Source of the DNA: Rhyacophila brunnea
Taxonomy: Eukaryota; Arthropoda; Insecta; Trichoptera; Rhyacophilidae
DNA length: 64,000 nucleotides
Assembly: GCA_022495005.1 (NCBI GenBank)
Contig: JAGYXB010000508.1
Location: 434,001 to 498,000 of the forward strand
Direction of reading: 5' to 3'
The position numbers and the translations under genes were made by a program. Numbering within the stretch: the stretch's first letter is position 1; the number at the start of each line of letters is the position of its first letter. This document shows positions 11,978-22,040 of the stretch, piece by piece. The notes beneath the pieces were generated by a model. The model searched no databases, was not told the DNA's origin, and was given only the letters and a program-made list of their open reading frames with translations.

Positions 11978-12262
11978 ACTACATAGTGATGTTGTCCCGG
12001 TCTCCTCCAACATTGGTCTCCACCATGTACTCTCTACTATTCTGAAACGCCAGCTGGATATATCAAGAGTCTGGAGGTAGCTCTCTACTCAGTTCAGCCA
12101 CCGGATTCGTGGTATATCGGGAGCGTCGTCTTTTCTCCGGCTTCGTCAACTTTCCTCTTTTTTCACATGCCCAAGTATCTTCCTGAAAACCAGTTGAGTA
12201 CCGGCTCCATCTTTGAGCCTCGTCTGCCAGTATCAGTCTCACGGGAATTTCGAACATCATTG
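11978..12262 (-). other. GC-rich probable coding remnant, unclassified
   Basis: About 280 bp of clearly higher GC than its flanks. The minus strand has an ATG-led 65-codon frame and adjacent frames with interrupted protein-like stretches (for example KKRKVDEAGEKTTLPIYHES with a break). Looks like the remains of a transposon gene, but I cannot name the family. Confidence 0.35.
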
Positions 12263-12928
12263 TTTAATCTGGTTAAATATTGGACAATATTTTATTCAAC
12301 AAATATTTCGATAATCTCAAACTATAATAAAATATCTACATTCTGAATTCAGTATAATAGAAAATAGGAAAGTAATTATCCAATATTCTTACTTAATCGA
12401 ATCACTGATACGTCAGAGAATACTATCGAAAGTGTATTATTTTCATTGATATGATATTATCGTTCCCGGATTGTGCATTGTACCTGAGTAATATATTTAC
12501 AACCTATTCTATCTCCAGCCAAACTATATCGAGCTTTCAATGCATATACTATACCTATTCAATAATCAGAAGTTTCCTTTTCCATGTTACAGGAAGCGTG
12601 CTTAATATTCCGAGCATGAAAGCGAAAAGAAAAATATATTTACATTGTTCGTAAATCGTACGGAAAAGTGTTTTCAATACTTTCTCAATTCCTATTCTTC
12701 CGTTACAAAAAGTGGGCCAACTATAAGTGATTTGTGGTCTAATATATTTTATTATATTACATAAAAAATATTATAAGTAAGATTTATTTTTAATTTAGGC
12801 ATTGAAGTTTTTTTATTTGGGACAGCATATTAAAATGAATTTTAACATAATGTATGACGACGAAATAGATATAATGTATTCAAACAAACGGGGGCGGCGA
12901 GATTTTCGGGTACTGGGCATGACCATAC
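12263..12928. other. AT-rich stretch without recognised genes
   Basis: Nothing recognised; small open frames lack homology or splice context. Confidence 0.45.
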
Positions 12929-12936
12929 ATCTAGGC

Positions 12937-13779
12937 CAGTGGTCTGCAAACCGCGGCTCGCGAGCCACGTGTGGCTCTTTGGCCCCTTGAGTGCGGCTCT
13001 GCAACACTCACAACTGCCCTGTTTGGCATCGCTACAAAGAAGAAGCAAAGAAAAACGAATGACGAAAACCGTGAATTTAAAGTTGAATGGACTGAGACTT
13101 TCGCGTTTATTCAGAACTTAAATGGTCGATCTGTATTATTTGTCGGGAAAAATTGGCGCATAGCACGAAGTCAAATTTGGAGGGACACCTAAAACTTAAC
13201 ATGCGTCATTTAGCACTAAATATCCTGTCGATGATGCAAGACAGAAAGCAGTTGAGGATCTTTAGAAGAGTCAAGAAAAATCAAGTTCTGTATTTAATTA
13301 CTGAATACAATCTTAAACAATGTTAATATTGAATTATTTGTGGTTAGTAAAGCGATTTCTAAGAAAGGAAAAAATCAAGAGTAAATTGGGAAGTCATCTT
13401 ATTGATGAGAACTCGGAATCGTACTTAAAATTAAAAACATCAACATACACACCTGACACTCAAACTTTTCAAGGAGATGCAAGGCCATTATACACATTAA
13501 GTGTTTGTCAGTCATTGTCATGATTTAATTCTATGGATACCTTACTTACAATTTAATTTATATTAATAAATAAGATCGTTATAAAGTATGATATCAAGTT
13601 TTATTCAGTGTACCTATAGTTTAATTAAGACTTAAATCTTTACCTAAAGTTTTTAACTTAATGAACTGTTTACATAATATTATATAATTTCAGTTTAAGA
13701 AATTTGGCTCTCAAAAGAAATCTCAATCGTTGTACTTTTGATATTTGGCTCTGTTGACTAATGAGTTTGCCGATCACTG
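12937..13779 (+). mobile_element. hAT element (843 bp) with transposase remnant
   Basis: Ends CAGTGGTCTGCAAAC and CAGTGATCGGCAAAC (inverted), flanked by ATCTAGGC (12929-12936) and ATCTAGAC (13780-13787), seven of eight bases identical. The left end continues into the palindromic GGCTCGCGAGCC. Carries a short transposase fragment at 12983-13198, otherwise deleted. Confidence 0.88.
12983..13198 (+). pseudogene. hAT transposase N-terminal (BED-like) fragment
   Basis: The frame contains KKKQRKTNDENREFKVEWTE then FAFIQNLNGRSVLF, resembling the start of domesticated-type hAT transposases (KRKVDxENRxFxxxWTxxYxF...). The zinc-binding cysteines expected after this block are lost and stops follow at about 13190, so it is dead. 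Confidence 0.6.
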
Positions 13780-13818
13780 ATCTAGACCCATCAAAAAATA
13801 AAAACATCTATGTTTACA

Positions 13819-14020
13819 ATGCACAAGATAGCCCAGCGGTAATGTGTTGCCTTATAATGTCGTGGGTCTCGGGTTCCAATCGCGGGTCTCGCAGAGTATA
13901 GTCCTAATAGGTTGATCAAGTAGTTAAAAATCATATGTTGTAAAAGCAAAAATCTGTTAATACAAACTCTGCTCTGTGCAGACGCGTATTAATCCTCTTA
14001 GGATCGAACGTGGTGATGCA
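13819..14020 (+). repeat. Degenerate tRNA-derived SINE
   Basis: Head GCACAAGATAGCCCAGCGGT, an altered B box (GGTTCCAATC), then GTCCTAATAGGTTGATCAAG, AAAAATCTGTTAATACAAAC and the tail CCTCTTAGGATCGAACGTGG. Same family as 4091-4335; the middle body is shortened. Confidence 0.75.
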
Positions 14021-14340
14021 ATGTTTATAGTGTTTACACTGGGAATATTTTCTTTAAAAAATAATAAAAATAGCTACGTCTTATTTATAGATACAACATT
14101 TTTGTATTGTTATCACTGTCATTAGTATATTACTTCTCAGATTGTCAAAATGATAGTATATTTTAGACAAAAATATAGAACAGTTGGTAGGTACCTACCT
14201 AACCTATTCAACAATTAAAAAAAAGTATTTTATTATAGTATTGTCTCGCTCAGGACTACAAACCCTGGATCCTATTCAGTTGCCTGGTCCACTTACGGCC
14301 TAGGTCATAATCCTGAAAATTTTTGATACCCATATTCAAT

Positions 14341-14460
14341 GTTCGATTTAAAACACTGGGAGCTTGTCCAGATGAAGTGTGTCTCAATCGACGGATCAAT
14401 GAGGTCACATGTACCTGGAATGCGCGCGAGTCAAATAGCGCCAACAAGGCCCAAGAAACT
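14341..14460 (-). mobile_element. Fragment related to the inverted-repeat element at 14978-15122
   Basis: Minus-strand TTTGACTCGCGCGCATTCCA, then GTACATGTGACCTCATTGA, matches 14999-15045 on the plus strand. The two copies lie about 0.6 kb apart in opposite orientation. Confidence 0.5.
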
Positions 14461-14702
14461 CTAGGCATAAACTGAACGTGAAACCGCTCGCTAAAGATAG
14501 GTACTTAATTTGTAATCAGTAGGTACAAAGTATATTATATGTATATAACTTAACCTACAACACAATATTTGCTTCCAAAAAATATATTAATTCCACCTTA
14601 ATTAAGTCTATAAAATTTTGAAGTGGACAACTGAAGTGACTTTTATTATAAAGTAGATTTACCATTCAAATAATACACCGACTAATGGATACACATTACT
14701 AT

Positions 14703-14895
14703 ACTGTTTTTTTTTTTTTTTTTTAGAATTATTAATAACCATGTCCTTGCTTTTTCGTACAAGGTGGTTTGTTAGTAATTTTGAACAATCACAAACACCC
14801 AGGCTTTGAGAAAAACACATAAATGTTTTTGTCGTGACCGGGAATCGAACCCAGAACTCTCGGGTGGAAGGCCAGCGCCTTACCCACTGCACCAC
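14703..14895 (-). repeat. tRNA-derived SINE of a second family, with poly(A) tail
   Basis: Minus strand: a tRNA-like head GGCTCTCGTGGTGCAGTGGG ... GGTTCGATTCC at about 14830-14895, a body ending near TATTAATAATTCT, and an uninterrupted A tract (T18 at 14707-14724 on the plus strand). A and B boxes are both good. The long pure tail suggests a relatively recent insertion. Confidence 0.82.
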
Positions 14896-14977
14896 GAGAG
14901 CCGCCTATTTTTACTGTTATCAATATTATTTAACCTTGATTTTCTCTATGGCGGGATAATATAAGTTTATGGTGCTT

Positions 14978-15122
14978 AGGCGTTGTCCACATGCCGCGGT
15001 TTGACTCGCGCGCATTCCAGATACATGTGACCTCATTGAGCCGTACACAAGCACTCCCGCCGTAACGACTGTCGCGCGCGCGAATCGCGGCGAGACACGC
15101 GCCATATTGTGGACAAGGCCTA
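14978..15122. mobile_element. Short GC-rich inverted-repeat element
   Basis: Ends TAGGCGTTGTCCACATGCCG and the inverted TAGGCCTTGTCCACAATATG, with an interior rich in CG (CGCGCGCGCGAATCGCGGCG). About 145 bp. The superfamily is unclear; a TA or TTA target is possible. Confidence 0.6.
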
Positions 15123-16268
15123 CGGGTGGCTACATATTATGCAACGACCATAAATAATGTAAGTATTCAATTTACTTGTGAATTGAATTGACAGTATAAT
15201 ATATTTTATTTCATTTTCCATAGGTATTAATTACATTTAGAAAATGAACTGAAGTTACCAGCTGTATTTCTGCGGCGTATGTACATAATTATTATTATAT
15301 AGGTATGTATTGTGCAGTTCTTTGGACACCGTTCGTCGAAGACTCTATATGACATTTCCTGTTTTTCCTTCATATGGTGTTGATTTGTTTTCGCAAAAGA
15401 GACGTCCTTTTTATGGACAGTGGGATAATGAGGAAACTTTTCCTTTGTCAAAAAGAATATAAATTAATAGATGAAAATCGAAGTGGCAAGAATACAATTC
15501 TTTGGCGTTTTCAAGGTAGGTATGTAGTTGTAATAATTCAATCTGATAAAACTATTTTATTGAAGGAAATTTTTAGATTATAAAGTTAACAAAGTTAAAT
15601 ATATTTATAAAACAGCGTTTAAATCTACGTTTATCACATAAATATTGTGAAGAAAAGTCCCGAAGCATCTTGACAATTTGATAAACGTTTAATTCCGGGC
15701 TGGATTACAGGCGGTGCATAAATTCCTCCGTGTGAAGGAATTTAAGTGAAAATGTCCAATACGTGGACAAGAAAGTAGGTAGATACCTACAGAGAAATTT
15801 AATAGAATTCCTATTTCACCACGGTCTACTATAGTATCCAGTTCATTTTTCAATACGGGAAAGGAATACGTGGAGGAATTTGATTTTAAAAGCTATTCAT
15901 GCACCGGCGAATAGGTACCCATCACGAGGAGCAATTTTATTAGACTCGTATTCTTCGTAAGCTTGAACATAAAAGGATATTTTATACAATATTGTCCCGA
16001 GAGCATAATACATCGCCGCCGCGTGTTGTTGACTATGTAGCATATTGTTAGCTTCTTTACGATTTTTTTTCACTTGATATTATTATGTGTAAGTAAATTT
16101 TACAAACAAAAACATGCAAAATTACGACTTACAACTATTTTTGCCGAGGATAGTATAGGGATGAAACACAATCATATAACTACATACCTACGTGTAGACA
16201 GAATGAGTGTAGTGACATCCACTAAACCGAGACTAGGGCGCACCATTACGAGCACGTAAGAGATATTT
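15123..16268. other. Stretch without recognised genes
   Basis: Open frames at 15227-15451 (-) and 15374-15583 (+) overlap each other and show no homology or splice signals that I trust. Nothing else recognised. Confidence 0.4.
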
Positions 16269-17796
16269 GTGATGATTTTACTTATGCGACGAATGCAACC
16301 GAATGCGTACACTCAAATGGCAGTGATTTTACTTGATGTGATCAGTGACGTCCCATGGGGGTAGGCAGATTGAGCATCACTTACGGGCGGCAATTACTCG
16401 AAGGGCGGCAAATCGAGAAGAATCATTAGGTATATATAGAAATAGGTACATAAACTTAGTAATAACGGAAATATCTTCCATTAAAAAAAAATCAGCTCAC
16501 TGGTTGGAAACAAAATGTACAATAACATAAATGGTTTAACAGGACTGTACCAATTTTTTTGTCGGGTTTGCGATGCCTCGCTGTTGGTCTTGGATGCCAC
16601 TTCCTTAATAACCAGCAATGCCACGTGCCGATTTACGAATTATATTTGAATTATAGGTAGGCACATACTTACTTAATTAATTTATCCACATATTTTTGCC
16701 AGTCATTCGCGAGTTTTGAAAGTTCTCCGGTGTATTTTTAAATGTATCTGAAACCGTGGACTCGCAATATTGTCTATTGAAGTAGAGATGGTATTTGAAT
16801 TAGATTTAGTGGTATGTATATATTTTGTTAGTAATGTATCCATACAATACATTTTTTTAGATATTGTAGTCATGAATGGATGATAAAAAATACAGTATAA
16901 AAAATGGGGCGGCATTTTGTCTGGTGACGTCACTGTAGTATGTGATGAGCGCATGCGATCATTGTAGGGAAATTTAGTTTCAATTTTTTCATGCGATTAT
17001 CATTTTTTTTCTTCAATATTATCAAATAACAGTGATTTTAATTGTGCAAGAGATTAACAAATCCGATCATTATTACTCCAAATTACTCAATTGTACACTT
17101 TGCGCATTTTACTATGAATTAAGACTGAAATCGACATGGTGGATTTTACTAATGTCGCACGACGCACCAACTTGTTTTGAACCCCCCCATGATCAATAAT
17201 TTAAATAAAAACCATAAATCACATTATTCACAATTAACATTAAAAATAATTGTTATCGAGGATGGCTGTGATAACACATAATAATAGTAGATACGTGTCT
17301 GTTTCAGTATTTTGTAAACGGTATGACAAGTTTGAGCTGTTTCGAGGCCTCCTTTAAAATTTGATTAATCGATTTACGTCATCTACTTCAAAGAAAATTG
17401 TTGGTGTGATGATAGCATTCAACCGAATTGAATGAGTAAATTCAAATGGGAGTGATTTTACTTGTGTGATGATCGCATAGCAGTTATAATAATATGTATT
17501 GCAATGATGTATCTATAGTCTAAGATTGTAGTCTAAGATTGCAAAGCAATTGCTCATCAAATCGTTTTGGTTTGATAACAATTTAATTATTTTTCTATTA
17601 TTATGTATTATACATTTACTTTAATTCAGTAGTCGCATTTAACAAATAATAAAATATAAAAACGTTGGAAACAAAAACTATTTTAAAATGTTGTGTGCAT
17701 GCGATCATCGCACAAGTAAAATTACAACCATTTGAATATATATATATAGGTACGTATTCAATTCGGTTGCGATAACCGAAAAAGTAAAATCACCAC
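16269..17796. mobile_element. Composite foldback element with nested hAT insertion
   Basis: GTGATGATTTTACTT at 16269 faces AAGTAAAATCACCAC near 17796. A second set of arms, about 17385-17480 and 17695-17796, is complementary (ACCGAATTGAAT, ATTCAAATGG, TTTTACTTGTGTGATGATCG). The left arm is interrupted by the hAT element at 16343-16935. Probably two related foldback copies or one rearranged copy. Confidence 0.6.
16343..16935. mobile_element. hAT-type element (about 593 bp), family 'CAGTGACGTCCC'
   Basis: Left end CAGTGACGTCCCATGGGGG and right end TGGTGACGTCACTG; the interior matches 59570-60048 (GGTAGGCAGATTGAGC, CTCGAAGGGCGGCAAATCGA, GGGGCGGCATTTTG). A near-duplication GATGTGAT / TATGTGAT is visible if three extra bases are allowed at the right end. 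Confidence 0.75.
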
Positions 17797-18858
17797 TTAA
17801 CTGTTGATAACATTACATTAAGATTAGATGATATCAATGGATCTAGGACCTAGGTTATAATCAAGCAAATCCAAAATTCAGTCAAAATTCTACAACATCA
17901 AAATCATGAAATGTCAAAAATTACAACGAAGGAGCGAACTGTGGAAGGATCTGGTTGGACCCGCTATTACATAATATTATCCCGTTCTATATCAGTGTTA
18001 CCTTTACATTATTATAGGGCGGCGATAGATACTTACGTGATTTCACCACTTGCGATTTTTAACATGGTACATGTTTTACTCATGATATCCGACGCAAAAG
18101 CGTTATGAAAAATAGACGTAGAATAACTATAGACGCGCAGCCTGCACGCGGCCCGCGCCCCGCCCCGATTATTTTCATTTTACGTTCAGTAGTAAGTATA
18201 TTAGTCTATGTTCAGTAGCCTACATTCTTTGCGACGTATTGTTCGTCTGTTATTTTTACTTCTTTAGTTTTATTATTGTAATTACACAATTTTCAGAATA
18301 GTAAAATTGTTTGAATCCTTTGGATTCGGTTACTTTGACAAATAAATTTTCTTTTGAATTTGGAGAACCAGTATTCAGAGAATCAGTAGACAAAGCATGT
18401 TCCATGTTTAATAATTTTAGCCGTCAGGATTTAAGTATTTTGAAAGATTTTTTTAAAAGTTTATTTCTTAAGTACCTACCTCTAGTACCTAAGTTCAGTT
18501 CAAATCTTAGACTTCTATACATTGTGTTCAATATTCTCATTCTAATATTATATAGGTATACGGTATACATATATAATATGGAGGCTTTTAATACATTGTT
18601 GATAGTATGAGGTATACACACACTTGAATTCAATTATTTCTTTCATATAAATAATTAGTAATGAATATTTTTCAGATTAAATGAAACATATTATATACTT
18701 ACATTGTTATTGTTATACATTATAAAATGACAATGGATCTTGTACAACAGTCAGAACAAAATGAATACCATTAACAGTTTTCCCGATTAGTATTTACAAA
18801 ATTTAATAACATTGTGAGTAGGTATATCGGTATGTCAGACTTTTAATCGCCACTTAAT
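17797..18858. other. Stretch with a CpG-rich patch and a small open frame
   Basis: A short GC-rich patch at 18133-18170 (GCGGCCCGCGCCCCGCCCC) is followed by two initiator-like TCAGTAG motifs (near 18187 and 18213). Downstream a frame without ATG runs about 18311-18610 (FSFEFGEPVFRESVDKAC, not recognised). This could be a promoter with an unspliced or broken exon, or chance. Confidence 0.25.
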
Positions 18859-19642
18859 GGGGGACATGCTCAGCGTACGTCAAAATGGAGCTTTTATGCT
18901 ATCTTCAAAGCATGATCCTGGACACGCGTGTTTGAACATGTATCGTTTAAAAAAATCGGTTAGGTACATGTTCAAACACGCGCGTTAACATGATCTTACT
19001 CCCTACTTCATTTATCGTTTGTCAATCTATGGCTACGGCCGTATGTTGCAGCTTAGCCACTGGGTAGTGCCAATAGAAATGGCGTATTTCAAAAAAATAC
19101 TACTTTATTCTTAGGTCAATAATTATTATAAAGCAAACATTATTCGTAGAATGTTTATCACATTTGAATGGTCAAAGACATAGCTTATAATCAGTATCTT
19201 TAAAAGTATCTTTAAATGTGTAAATCTTGCCCATTTTTTAAATAATACAATGCCTAATCCTTGTCAAATTTGGGATCACAGAGATTATCAATATAATTTT
19301 TTATCGTAAATATTTCACTATAATAATGTCAACATAAAGTATACTAATGGTTTTATAAATGGGTTTAAAAATTAATAATTAATGTAAAATATCTTAACAC
19401 CACTGCACATGCATGTACTGAAATATGACTATATTCTAAAACATTACAGCGAGAGGTTTAAAAGAATACTATTTTATGCAATAAAAATACTTCATGCAAT
19501 CATCAAATGTTTAAAATAAATATAAAGGATAATAAGGCTTCAAAATTATATAATTAGATTATCTACAACGTTTAAGGAATGTCCAGGATCATGCTTTGAA
19601 AATACAATAAATACATTTTGACCTAATCTGAGCATGTCCGCC
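18859..19642. mobile_element. Inverted-repeat element, family 'GGNGGACATGCTCAG', complete copy
   Basis: Left end GGGGGACATGCTCAG, right end complementary to GGCGGACATGCTCAG. A second inner pair, TCAAAGCATGATCCTGGACA at about 18904-18923, is matched in reverse complement at 19580-19599. Near the left end a hairpin pairs GTGTTTGAACATGTA with TACATGTTCAAACAC. No transposase. The left 310 bp recur at 48356-48663. Confidence 0.72.
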
Positions 19643-20137
19643 TTTTGACTTTTTTCAAAAACTTTTTTCGAAAACGAATGTCTATATAGTCAAAGTTTTT
19701 ACTGTTAAATGAACGTTTAAGGACTTTTTGTTAGCCATTAGCCCTATTCGAAATAATACCTACCCCGTATTCCAACACAAAATAATATTGATATGGTCAA
19801 CGTGTGAATAATAATTCCAACTCGGGCGGAGCGTGTTACCCGTTGATAGGTGGAGAGTGATAACGATAAACACAATTATTGACTGGGTTAATTTTCTGTT
19901 GATGATTATTATTTATCCTTTAACTAACCGTCAGATAAAAATACAAAACGGACAATGTAATCTCTGCGGTCTCATGAAACGAAAATAGAAGAAAACTCCA
20001 TCTGGCGAATGATGCAAAGAATATGAACGCACTTCGAATGGAAACCTCACTCACACAATTAGTCGCCAGGATACTTTTTATGTGAATACCTATAAGGAAA
20101 AATCTTGTAAGGGGGTAATAATCTGACTATAGTTATA
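19643..20137. other. AT-rich stretch without recognised genes
   Basis: Nothing recognised. Confidence 0.45.
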
Positions 20138-20315
20138 TTATATAGAATGTTGTTTTAATGTACCCAATAATATTGGTAAAATTGTAATAACAAGTATGTT
20201 ATTTACGGTTTTATATGTGTCGGGTGGAGGCTCGAGACACTGACACAACACATCAATGTTATAATACCGTTTGAAGTCAGTTGCAAGGCTTTTGTTATGC
20301 GTTGGGTAATTTTGT
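20138..20315 (-). pseudogene. C-terminal part of the same interrupted frame
   Basis: Immediately across the hAT element, the frame set by the duplicated codons Ser-Lys-Ile continues for about 58 codons to a stop at 20138-20140, with a Cys-Gln-Cys and PPPDTYKT in the middle and a hydrophobic C-terminal stretch. The element plus one duplication is 427 bp, so the present sequence is out of phase, while the sequence without it gives one frame of about 165 codons. This is either a recently broken gene or exon, or an older transposon frame used as landing site. Function unknown. Confidence 0.35.
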
Positions 20316-20323
20316 ATCTTACT

Positions 20324-20742
20324 CATGGCCCCCATATCCCAAAGCGGGCCCCCAGGCTAGGAACTTTGGCGCCCCCCTACCTATCGCTAAGGTTAAAGGC
20401 AGTCTGACGATCTACAGTTGCATATTCCAAATGGTGTTCGAGGTAAAATTAATGGTATTTTTAGCGATTTTTTGTATTTTGAATACGCCTACTTTTGTGT
20501 TGCTATGCACAATAAATTATAGACTTGTAGAATATCGATAATAATTAAAAATTTCATCGCAGAACAACATATTATTATAATATGCTAGTATGTTGGAGGT
20601 GAAAAGGCGCCTTTTTTTTAAAAACATTTTTTTTTACTATAAGTGCAATTTTGTGCTGCGTGTTTATCTCACTTGGCTGGTCAATCTGCCACGCCGGGCC
20701 CCCAGGCTAGAGCCCTGTCAGCCCACCCTTGTGGGGGCCATG
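20324..20742. mobile_element. hAT-type non-autonomous element (419 bp) with perfect 8-bp duplication
   Basis: Terminal inverted repeats CATGGCCCCCA at both ends, flanked by identical ATCTTACT at 20316-20323 and 20743-20750. The interior has a GCGGGCCCCCAGGCTAG motif near each end and no transposase. Related copies are at 39406-39713 and 50560-50690. It splits the open frame described at 20138-21062. Confidence 0.85.
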
Positions 20743-21062
20743 ATCTTACTCAATGTACAAGAAATACGCATGTTTTTAAGATTTTGATACAATTTAATAG
20801 GTATGTGACTGGTTTGAACTGTTTTGAGGTCTACTTTCAAATATTCACCTTCGTCGAAGAAAATCGCCGCTGGTGTCACTGTTTCTTCGGCTTGTAGGAT
20901 CTCGTTTAAAAGTTGCATTTTTGTGAGCATCCCTTTCATGAAAATTGCGATGGTCTCTAAGAGGCGGCAAATAATAATAGAGGCCAAAATAATATCCAAC
21001 CAACTTACTAAGTGTTCTTTAGGTAAGTTAAAATGATCTGTCAAAAGTACAAAATTTCCCGG
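20743..21062 (-). pseudogene. N-terminal part of an unrecognised open frame interrupted by a hAT insertion
   Basis: An open frame of about 107 codons follows a stop at 21063-21065. There is no early ATG (the first in-frame ATGs encode the FMKGML segment), but an acceptor-like TTTTGACAG precedes position 21037, so this may be an internal exon. It includes a hydrophobic stretch followed by a charged region (residues LQAEETVTP then FDEGEYLKVDLK). It ends in the codons Ser-Lys-Ile, which lie inside the 8-bp duplication of the element at 20324-20742. I do not recognise the protein. It continues in frame in 20138-20315 if the element and one duplication copy are removed. Confidence 0.35.
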
Positions 21063-21930
21063 TCAAAGAGCGGAAACGGATGCTGTCCATAGACGAACTG
21101 TGAGAACTAATATTGGGAAAAGCACTAAACTCTCCCTCCATCACTAGCCAATAATGGAACACGCTTCACGCGTTAATGGAACGTCATTTGGTAGTATAAT
21201 TTGCGCAGCGTCTCGTCCGCAAATGGGCTCTAAACCGATGAACTAAAATATATTCCGAGACTTCGCTGTGCATTTAAAATAGCTCGCAAGAAAACCATAA
21301 AATCAACTCTTCAGACAGAATAACGAGGACCCTAAAGTTAACGAAATTACACTGTATTATACAATATATTATTTTATTACAGAATTGTGTAGTTTTAATT
21401 AAAATTTGATTGTATATGGTCTGTTATTATATATAAAAAAAAATTAAATACTTACGTACATTCACTATTATGTACCTACACTACTAAATTTAAAACAATA
21501 CAGTTTTCGATCTACATACCTACCTACATGAAAATGATGAATCCTATATTATTACTGAGCAGGTAGGTGTGTGGATACTATGGAATAGCTTTCCTAATTA
21601 GTTTTTCACACTTTTGTCTTTTTTGCTTCGTCTCATCTCCTTCATTATTACGTTATTACGATTACATTAATTTTAATAACAATTTTGGTTAGATCCATCA
21701 ATGTTTGAAGAGGATAACCAATAATTTCACGTATTAAAAATAATAATATTGTACCTAATTGAATATGAAATCATCAGTATCATTGATTGTAAAGCATGTC
21801 ATCAAGAAAATAGATAAAGTTCATATCACCCGCCTGCAAAATATTGAATACGATAGCTTGCTGTGAAGTGAGCGAGACAAAAGATATAAAATATGTACGC
21901 CGGCGAGTGGCGACCGTCGTGCATGTAGCC
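21063..21930. other. Region upstream of the sorting nexin promoter
   Basis: AT-rich, no gene recognised. A moderately GC-rich part at 21070-21310 has no repeat match within the window; it could hold regulatory sites or lost coding sequence of the broken frame at 20138-21062. Confidence 0.4.
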
Positions 21931-22010
21931 TGTAGCGCCTCTAGCGGCGCCCCGTGGAAGTAGAAAAACTATCTGTCAGTCAGATGGCTGCGTAGTCGAT
22001 CAGTAGATTT
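21931..22010 (+). promoter_or_regulatory. Predicted Inr/DPE core promoter with upstream GC-rich patch
   Basis: A GC-rich patch (GCGCC TCTAGCGGCGCC around 21935-21951) stands out in AT-rich surroundings. Downstream, TCAGTC at 21976-21981 fits the arthropod initiator TCAKTY, and AGATTT at 22005-22010 sits exactly at +28 from the initiator A, matching four of five positions of the downstream promoter element. No TATA box is seen at -30. This arrangement is typical of insect housekeeping/developmental promoters. Confidence 0.45.
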
Positions 22011-22040
22011 AATTTTAATTTTACTATTATTATTTATCAG
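21978..22040 (+). other. Probable non-coding first exon (5' UTR) of the sorting nexin gene
   Basis: Starts at the predicted initiator A and ends at TTATCAG followed by a consensus donor GTGAGT (22041-22046). It carries no frame that can join the SH3 domain, so it would be untranslated leader. It includes a minimal upstream frame, ATG at 21984 with stop at 21993-21995 (three codons), starting only six bases after the predicted start site. Exon and start site are inferred from signals, not from transcripts. Confidence 0.55.
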
